In this document: one piece after another, positions 58,429-64,000 of the stretch
Position numbering within the stretch: the stretch's first letter is position 1
How the letters are laid out: every line of letters begins with the position of its first letter
Source: Petunia secreta
Lineage: Eukaryota; Streptophyta; Magnoliopsida; Solanales; Solanaceae
Direction: 5' to 3'
Assembly (NCBI GenBank): GCA_029990175.1
Contig: JARKIP010000049.1
Location: 13,060,001-13,124,000, forward strand
Length of the DNA stretch: 64,000 nt
The notes under the pieces: model-generated
Database searches by the model: none
Told to the model about the DNA's origin: nothing
What the model saw: only the letters and a program-made list of their open reading frames with translations
Made by a program: the position numbers and the translations under genes

Positions 58429-60168
58429 ACTCCCCCAAACTTAAGTCTTTGCTTGTCCTCAAGCAACTCAAAATCAAAGAGATCAAATCATGTTCCAGTT
58501 AAAGCTCAAGACTCAGTTATGTTCCTCGATTCAAAGTTATGAACATCATTTTGCGTTAATGAGTCAGTTGATACTAACTAGTCTCAATCACTCCCATGGA
58601 CATTTGACAAGCACTGCTCATGTCTAATCAACTACGGCTAGAGGAAACACATGACTTTCAAGGCTTGCCTCAGGGTCGTCAGCTCGCTTCACTTGTTTAT
58701 GCTCCTTATCATGCACCTGAACTTGTGCTCAAGACTCACTTGCTATTCTCACCGACAAGAGTAGAGTCCCTCACTCACCAAAATTATTTTCACAAAAATT
58801 CTTTTGGGACTCTTAACAAATTGAGCTCTCACTCTCGCAAGGAAATTTCATGCGCGCTTCTCGAGAACTCAAAGACTTGCCCTTCTTGTACTTCTCCACT
58901 AATGTAGGCTCACTTGACTCAAAATCAATTAGGACTTGACAGGTTGTAACGTAGGCTTTTGGTTTAAGGTGTGGTAGATTTGGCTAATTAGTGACTAATA
59001 CCTCCATAGCACTACATCATTTCATTCTCTTTTTTGCAACTTTTTCTTTCTTTTCATTAGGCTCATCCTACTCTTCTGTTGGAGATGGTGCCAATTTAGT
59101 CCCTCCTTTATCCAATACTTCTCTTTTCTTCTTCTTTACTTCCTCTCCTTTTCTTTCTTTCTCTTTTTTTTTTTTTTTTATATATATGCATACTTCGTTT
59201 CTTTTTCTCTTTCTTTTGTTTCACTTTTCTTCTTTCTTTTATATATTTCAATTTGACATTCGCCATGGAGTTCCAAGCTTTTACCATCTCCCCCAAACTT
59301 AGGTTTTAGCCTAAGTTGCACGTTTTTCAATGCACACATGGAGGTTAGGGCCAAAAAGAGGGTTGGTGCCTTAGCACACAAGAATTGGCTCGGGTTTCAA
59401 TTTAGTGACTGCCAAATGAAAGGTTAAGGCTCAGAGGGGCTAACTGGGGTGAATATGTACAGGTAGGCCATTTAGGATAGTAGCGGTCCAAGGAAAAGCC
59501 TAAAATCATGTTTCAAGCCAAGTTCACCTAGGATTTCGTCTCAAAGTACACTAAAGGCAAGCTTTAAACTCTCAATTCACCCACACAATTTATTGAACAA
59601 AATGCCTCACCACACAAGCAAGTGATTTCTCAAGTACATTTTTCAGACACACAAGACGGACATTTACTCGCAAAGCATGCAATGGTCCAATTTGGACCAC
59701 GCCAACAACTCAATAAGCCAACACAAGAACTTCACAGTCTACAACTCTAGCTATATCAATCAGAACATAAGCTCACTTGTCATTTGCCATGAAAATGAAG
59801 AAACATAAGACGGTATCACATGAATCACTACTGCATTTCAAAAGGAGTTCAATGTACATGCTTGGTTCAAAGAGAACCTCCGGAAAGAACCAAGTGAAGA
59901 AAACCGGAGGCTTATTTAAAAAGAAAATAACTAAAGCATCTTTGGAACATAACTAAAAATTAAGCTAGACTAGCAACATAAAGTGTATGTACACCAAAAG
60001 TGGTTCGAATGTATACATGGATAGCATATAACACACAAGTGCAACCCAATCCAAAATACACATATACATTCGAACCCCTCCCCCAACTAAAAACTCTAGC
60101 ATCGTCCCGCATGCTAAGTAGACAAATAAAAGACAAAGGGGGGTAACAAAGGGACTCCCTGGTGGTGC
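58429..60168 (-). other. Long non-coding region between the ORF and the 3' LTR
   Basis: Contains a T/C-rich block (59010-59250), CCCCCAAACTT words at 58433 and 59290, and segments resembling 48302-49860 of the other Athila-like element (AATTAGGACTTGACAGGTTG versus AACTAGGACTTTAAAGGTTG). Short frames here are compositional. The conservation between two diverged elements suggests a function in the element life cycle. Confidence 0.6.
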
Positions 60169-62202
60169 TCAAGCAAGACCTTTGCCTTTGCCCGCTACAG
60201 GGGCAAGTGAGGGCCCAGCTGGTGGTGCCTGTCGTCTCTCAGCTGTTCGGCGGGCTGACTCAATAGATCTCCGTGTAGCAATGTCAACCTGCATCTCCTC
60301 GGGCAACAGGGTGAGGTCACCAACAGTCCCTGAGACTGGATCAAAAGCATCATCCTCAATATCGAAGTCCATGGCCTCAGTAGCCTCAATGTCCTCGAGT
60401 AAGTCCTCGTCTTCTTGTTGCTGAGCTTTCTTTGACTGTTTGGTTGGAGGCTTAGAGGCCTTTGAACTAGACGCTCGGTGTGCAACTGAAGACGGCTGTG
60501 GTGGTAGTGAAGAGGATACCAAAGGAGCCGGAGCAGCTGGAGCAACAGTAGAGCCAAGTGCAGCAGCTGGAGCAACAGTAGAGCTAAGTGGAGCAGCTGT
60601 AGTAGCAACTGGGGCAGTGGCCTTAGCAGAACCCCGTCGAACATAAGTAGCAACTGGGGCAGTGGGGATGACCGGGCCCTTAGGCTGGGGCTGTGGAGGG
60701 CCTAAACTCTGTGGACTGATAACCCCTCCGGCAGGTACACCTAACGCCTTGCTAACCTTCTTGTCTAACATTGAATAATGGGTAGCAAGGTCAGACAGTG
60801 AGGCCTTGATGGCACGAACATCCTGTGAATGAGCCTGAAGGGCTAATGTGTTAGCTTCCACAGCTCTGGTGTGGTTCTCAATAGTCTTGGAATGAGCCGT
60901 CAAGACTCGAACCAACTCACTAAGCTGCTCAGTAGAGACCTCAGGGGGTGGAGGTGGTGGTGGGGGCTGCACCTGTGGTAAGTTGGAAATAAGAGCCCGA
61001 AGCTCATCCAACTGGGTACCAAGATCATGCACATCCGCGGGGAGAGTGCTAGTGCCAATACCTGAAGTAAAAGGGCTCGCCTCATGCTGAGGGGCTGCCT
61101 CAGAAGTGGGTGGTACATCATCATGATCATCAGAAAGAACAGTACCTGAGGAAGCCTTTGGCGGGGAGTCCTTGAAAGCATACCAATAGAAGGCAGATTT
61201 AGGAGGCGATTTCAAGTCCCCTGGTTGCTCCGGGCAGCCACATTTCAGCAAATAATCAGTCAATGTAGAGGGGAATGCCAGGTTATCCTTCTCAGATTTC
61301 ACCACTTCTCGCATGTGCTTAAGCATCTCCGCTCCCAAGTTTACTTTGATACCTTTCATCAAACAACCAATCATTACGGCTCTCTTCAAAGTTAACTTGT
61401 TATCCTGACTAGTTGGCCGCACTCGTGATATAACAATGTATTGCCAACCCTTTGCTTCAAAATTAAGGTCGGCCCTCACAATTTGAATTCCCACCTTTTT
61501 CCATTCCGGATTCGCCTTCCTACCAATGATCGGTACCAGCCACTCTCTTTGCTCTTCCCGGGACAGTTTCAATTTTTTTACATGTTGGGATGGATTTAAA
61601 TGTGGAAGATCCAAGTGTGCATTTAATGCTCGTGCAGAAATATCAACATACCTACCTCGGCAATACACTCTGTTGCTCCCCTTTGCCGTGGCAGCTAGAT
61701 TGGCATAGAACTCCGCGACCAATTGCTCATTTGACTCCCTTAACGGTTTCTTCAAAGCTGCCTCCCACCCGGTTGCTACATATCGGTTGTAAATGTCGGG
61801 ATTCTTGACATCCACATCCTTCATGCTAATAACCCTTTCCGGATTGACTCGCTGATTTTGAAACCGTTTCACATAGAATCTGAGTGCCTTTCTTGAACAG
61901 AACTTGAATTTCATCTCCTCGTTCATATCCTCTTCACTTGACACCTCCGCTAGGGCCTCCGGCTGCCCATCTTCCTCCTCCTCTACCTCTTGAGTTTGCT
62001 CCTCCTCTATCCCTTGTGCTTGTTCTTCTTCGACTTGTTCCTGTACCAGTTGCATAGGAGGGGCAGTTTCTTGCCTTGTTTTCTTTCTCAATTCACTTCT
62101 TGATTGTGTAGCCAAGTTGACCAATGGTACATCGTCCTGTGTGTCATCATCAAGAGGAGGAGGTGGGGCTTCCGGCTTTCTTTTTACTGTTTTCTTGCCC
62201 AT
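60169..62202 (-). CDS. 677-residue ORF in the env position of the Athila-like element
   Basis: An open minus-strand frame from ATG at 62202 to a stop at 60169. The N-terminus is basic then Pro-rich, residues about 50-95 are Glu/Gln-rich, and residues about 105-330 resemble the putative plant transposon protein domain (EQLVAEFYANLAA, VYCRGRYVDISARALNAHLD, AVMIGCLMKGIKVNLG). After that come a Pro run, a heptad-like helical stretch (about 430-490) and an Ala/Pro/Ser-rich tail that ends basic. No signal peptide or membrane segment is seen, so the label env-like refers to position only. Function unknown; possibly a structural or nucleic-acid-binding factor. The frame is intact despite its length, which suggests a fairly young element. 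Confidence 0.72.
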   Translation of the reverse strand: MGKKTVKRKPEAPPPPLDDDTQDDVPLVNLATQSRSELRKKTRQETAPPMQLVQEQVEEEQAQGIEEEQTQEVEEEEDGQPEALAEVSSEEDMNEEMKFKFCSRKALRFYVKRFQNQRVNPERVISMKDVDVKNPDIYNRYVATGWEAALKKPLRESNEQLVAEFYANLAATAKGSNRVYCRGRYVDISARALNAHLDLPHLNPSQHVKKLKLSREEQREWLVPIIGRKANPEWKKVGIQIVRADLNFEAKGWQYIVISRVRPTSQDNKLTLKRAVMIGCLMKGIKVNLGAEMLKHMREVVKSEKDNLAFPSTLTDYLLKCGCPEQPGDLKSPPKSAFYWYAFKDSPPKASSGTVLSDDHDDVPPTSEAAPQHEASPFTSGIGTSTLPADVHDLGTQLDELRALISNLPQVQPPPPPPPPEVSTEQLSELVRVLTAHSKTIENHTRAVEANTLALQAHSQDVRAIKASLSDLATHYSMLDKKVSKALGVPAGGVISPQSLGPPQPQPKGPVIPTAPVATYVRRGSAKATAPVATTAAPLSSTVAPAAALGSTVAPAAPAPLVSSSLPPQPSSVAHRASSSKASKPPTKQSKKAQQQEDEDLLEDIEATEAMDFDIEDDAFDPVSGTVGDLTLLPEEMQVDIATRRSIESARRTAERRQAPPAGPSLAPVAGKGKGLA

Positions 62203-63774
62203 GGTACCTGTGGAAGCATAGAAGAATGATCATGAGTTACAACTAAAAACATTGCAAAAGGCAAGAGAATAGACAAACACCACAAGGCACAGTGCAACAG
62301 TCAGCTAGCAAACAGGCGCCCCGCCTCTGTAAACAGGTGGTGTGCCTGTTTCAGTTTCAGAACAGCCCCAAACAGTGGCATGGCAGCACACAGGGAGTCT
62401 ACATAGGGTACACAGATGCAGGCCAAACAGAGCAGTAGATCATGTAGTTCATAGCAGCGTAAACACCCATTTATGTCTATGGAAATTGCAATAGATAGCA
62501 TAACCCAGAACACACAATTGGGGGTAAAAACAGAGCAACAAAGCAGGGGGTTTACACCAACATTTCAGGCAGCCAAGGTTGCGTCCACACTCCCATGGGT
62601 TGTGCAATTCAAGTGGTGTGGTTGTCAAGCATAAATTCAAACTACGTGACTCAATGGGAGAATCACCAAATTCACCAAAATCACCAGGACTAACTCAAGT
62701 TTACAACTCAAGGAATTAACTAGTAGCCCGTTTCATGATGCCCATTTGAGCACAAACTAGAAGGATTTTCAAGCATTTTCAATAACGACCGAGCTATCGG
62801 AGTTTTAAATGCTCACATGATCCAAACTACTACTCCAAATTCTTGACCTCAATTTCCAACAACTATAGCAAGCTCAAGCATAGGTTGTAACATTCAAGTT
62901 CATTACTTATGCAATTCCAATTTCAAGCGCATATGAACACGTTTCAAAAATGCATGCTTCCCCCAACTAATGGCTCGACAACTGCGAGCTTTCAAGGCAT
63001 CACAATGGCATTCCCAACACTCTAAATAATTCAAGAGACCAATTATTAGGGAGTTCAAGCCCTGGGTTCAAAATTTCACCAAAATTCCCAATTTTCAATC
63101 CGAAACCCTAACTTTCTCAATTTACCAACTTCAATACGTATCATTTAAGCTCAAGGAACAATTTTTTTATACTAAAGTAGCCTAGATAACTGCTCCTATA
63201 ACCACAAATATTGTTTCACAAAGTTAAAGAAATTTAAAGCAAAAATTAAAAGAAATTGCACACATACCCGAATTTAAGCAAGAGTGAAGATAAAGGGTGA
63301 TGATGGAGTGATTTGTGTGTGTTTGTGATGGATGAAGTTGATTGTTATGGAGTGGGGTGATGAATTTCGGCCAAAGGGTCTTGGGGTTTTGCTCAATTTG
63401 TGTTTTAAAGTGAGAAAGGAGGTGGTCCGCCTATTTTAAGCTTAAACACGACGGGTCGGGTCTCATGGGAAAAGGGGCGGTCCGCCTCTTCTTTATGGGC
63501 GGGGCGCCTACTTCTCTTTTTTTTTTATTTTGCTGTGATTCTAATACCATGTAAGCTTACCTGGGCGGTCCGCCTACTTAGGTGGGCGGTCCGCCTATTA
63601 TGCACAGCAGGATTTCTTGAAATTCCCCTTGGCGTACTTCCTTCACTTCCTCGTTCCGCACTTCACTCACTCGGGTACCTGCACATGTAACAACTAATTA
63701 TGCTAAAAACATGGGTTGCCTCCCAAGAAGCGCCTAATTTAACGTCGCGGCACGACGGTTTTGGCTTTTCCTCC
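62203..63774 (-). other. Spacer between integrase and the env-position ORF, with GC-box arrays
   Basis: Boxes GGCGCCCCGCC (about 62317), GGGCGGTCCGCC (about 63474 and 63564-63600) and GGGCGGGGCGCC (63499-63510) repeat the words seen in the LTR. The conserved phrase GGGTTGCCTCCCAAGAAGCG, then TTAACGTCGCGGCACGAC, lies at 63712-63757. Short frames in this stretch look spurious. Confidence 0.65.
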
Positions 63775-63996
63775 TCAAGGTTCATCAAGGTAAATGCACG
63801 CCACTTCACCCACCTCGGCGTCGCATCCCAAATAGTGTTTCACTCTATGCCCATTAACCCGGAAAGTTCTTCCACCTTCTCTTGATTGCAATTCGACGGA
63901 ACCATAAGGGGTAACTCCTACCACCTTAAAAGGCCCCTTCCACTTTGACTTGAGCTTGCCCGGGAATAACTTCAACCGGGTGTCGAACAACAACAC
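63775..63996 (-). pseudogene. Athila-like integrase C-terminus (partial, cut by window edge)
   Basis: Minus-strand frame with LFDTRLKLFPGKLKSKWKGP, then PYGSVELQS and FRVNGHRVKHYLG, the characteristic C-terminal region of Athila/Tat integrases. The catalytic core lies beyond the window; whether the polyprotein is intact cannot be seen, so partial rather than proven broken. Confidence 0.85.
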
Positions 63997-64000
63997 GACA

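Larger units (their letters stand above)
57076..64000 (-). mobile_element. Athila-like Ty3/gypsy element, 3' half (runs off the window)
   Basis: On the minus strand the order is integrase C-terminus (63996-63775), conserved GGCACGAC/TTAACGTC motif, a 677-codon ORF, a long non-coding region, polypurine tract and 3' LTR. This matches Athila elements that carry an additional ORF in the env position. The 5' part lies beyond the right edge. Confidence 0.85.

Overview
This window is nuclear DNA of a eudicot plant, probably an asterid and quite possibly Solanaceae. The evidence is a single intron-containing R2R3-MYB gene of the MYB108 type, AT-rich intergenic DNA, and a dense layer of plant-specific transposons (Stowaway, Tourist, CACTA, Mutator-like, Copia, Ty3/gypsy, Athila-like). 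The family attribution is inference from the general look of the repeats. Only one host gene looks intact; almost everything else is mobile DNA.

Layout: 1-446 is the end of an LTR. 800-3000 is pyrimidine-rich DNA with a degenerate TGTTTCA array. A Stowaway MITE (3979-4252) lies about 270 bp upstream of the TATA box of the MYB gene (4720-6318, three exons, 339 residues). 6319-10826 is AT-rich intergenic DNA. 10827-23461 is a three-level nest: an LTR in reverse orientation, interrupted by a Copia element (10834-22855, TSD ATAGG), whose gag is interrupted by a Ty3/gypsy element (11847-19234). 23462-28658 is intergenic with a few small MITEs.

28659-33770 is a complete CACTA transposon with matching TIRs, a CTT target duplication and a four-exon TNP2-like transposase whose exons join in frame (1150 residues). 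33771-40119 holds small non-autonomous elements: two copies of a 467-bp MITE exactly 2600 bp apart, each with its own target duplication, a Tourist MITE, and a Mutator-like MITE. 40134-46567 is a 6.4-kb Pack-MULE-like element with a 9-bp target duplication. It carries pieces of a Ulp1-type protease, an ABCG26-like ABC transporter (two exons with splice sites) and at least one further gene, plus a 1-kb GTATAC-rich tandem array. 47041-54201 is an Athila-like element on the minus strand that keeps gag and protease but lacks RT, RNase H and integrase. 56424-57075 is the left end of a second CACTA element, cut by an Athila-like element (57076 to the window end) of which the 3' LTR, a 677-residue ORF and the integrase C-terminus are visible.

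The host gene is a predicted stress/jasmonate/stamen-type transcription factor. The transposons do not form a pathway with it; the only plausible link is the Stowaway copy in its upstream region. The most unusual material is the gene-capturing MULE, the intact CACTA element with its palindromic subterminal arrays, and the repeated use by unrelated LTR elements of element-specific GC-rich palindromic boxes, both in the LTR and in internal untranslated DNA. All coordinates and splice sites were read by eye; no database search was possible.
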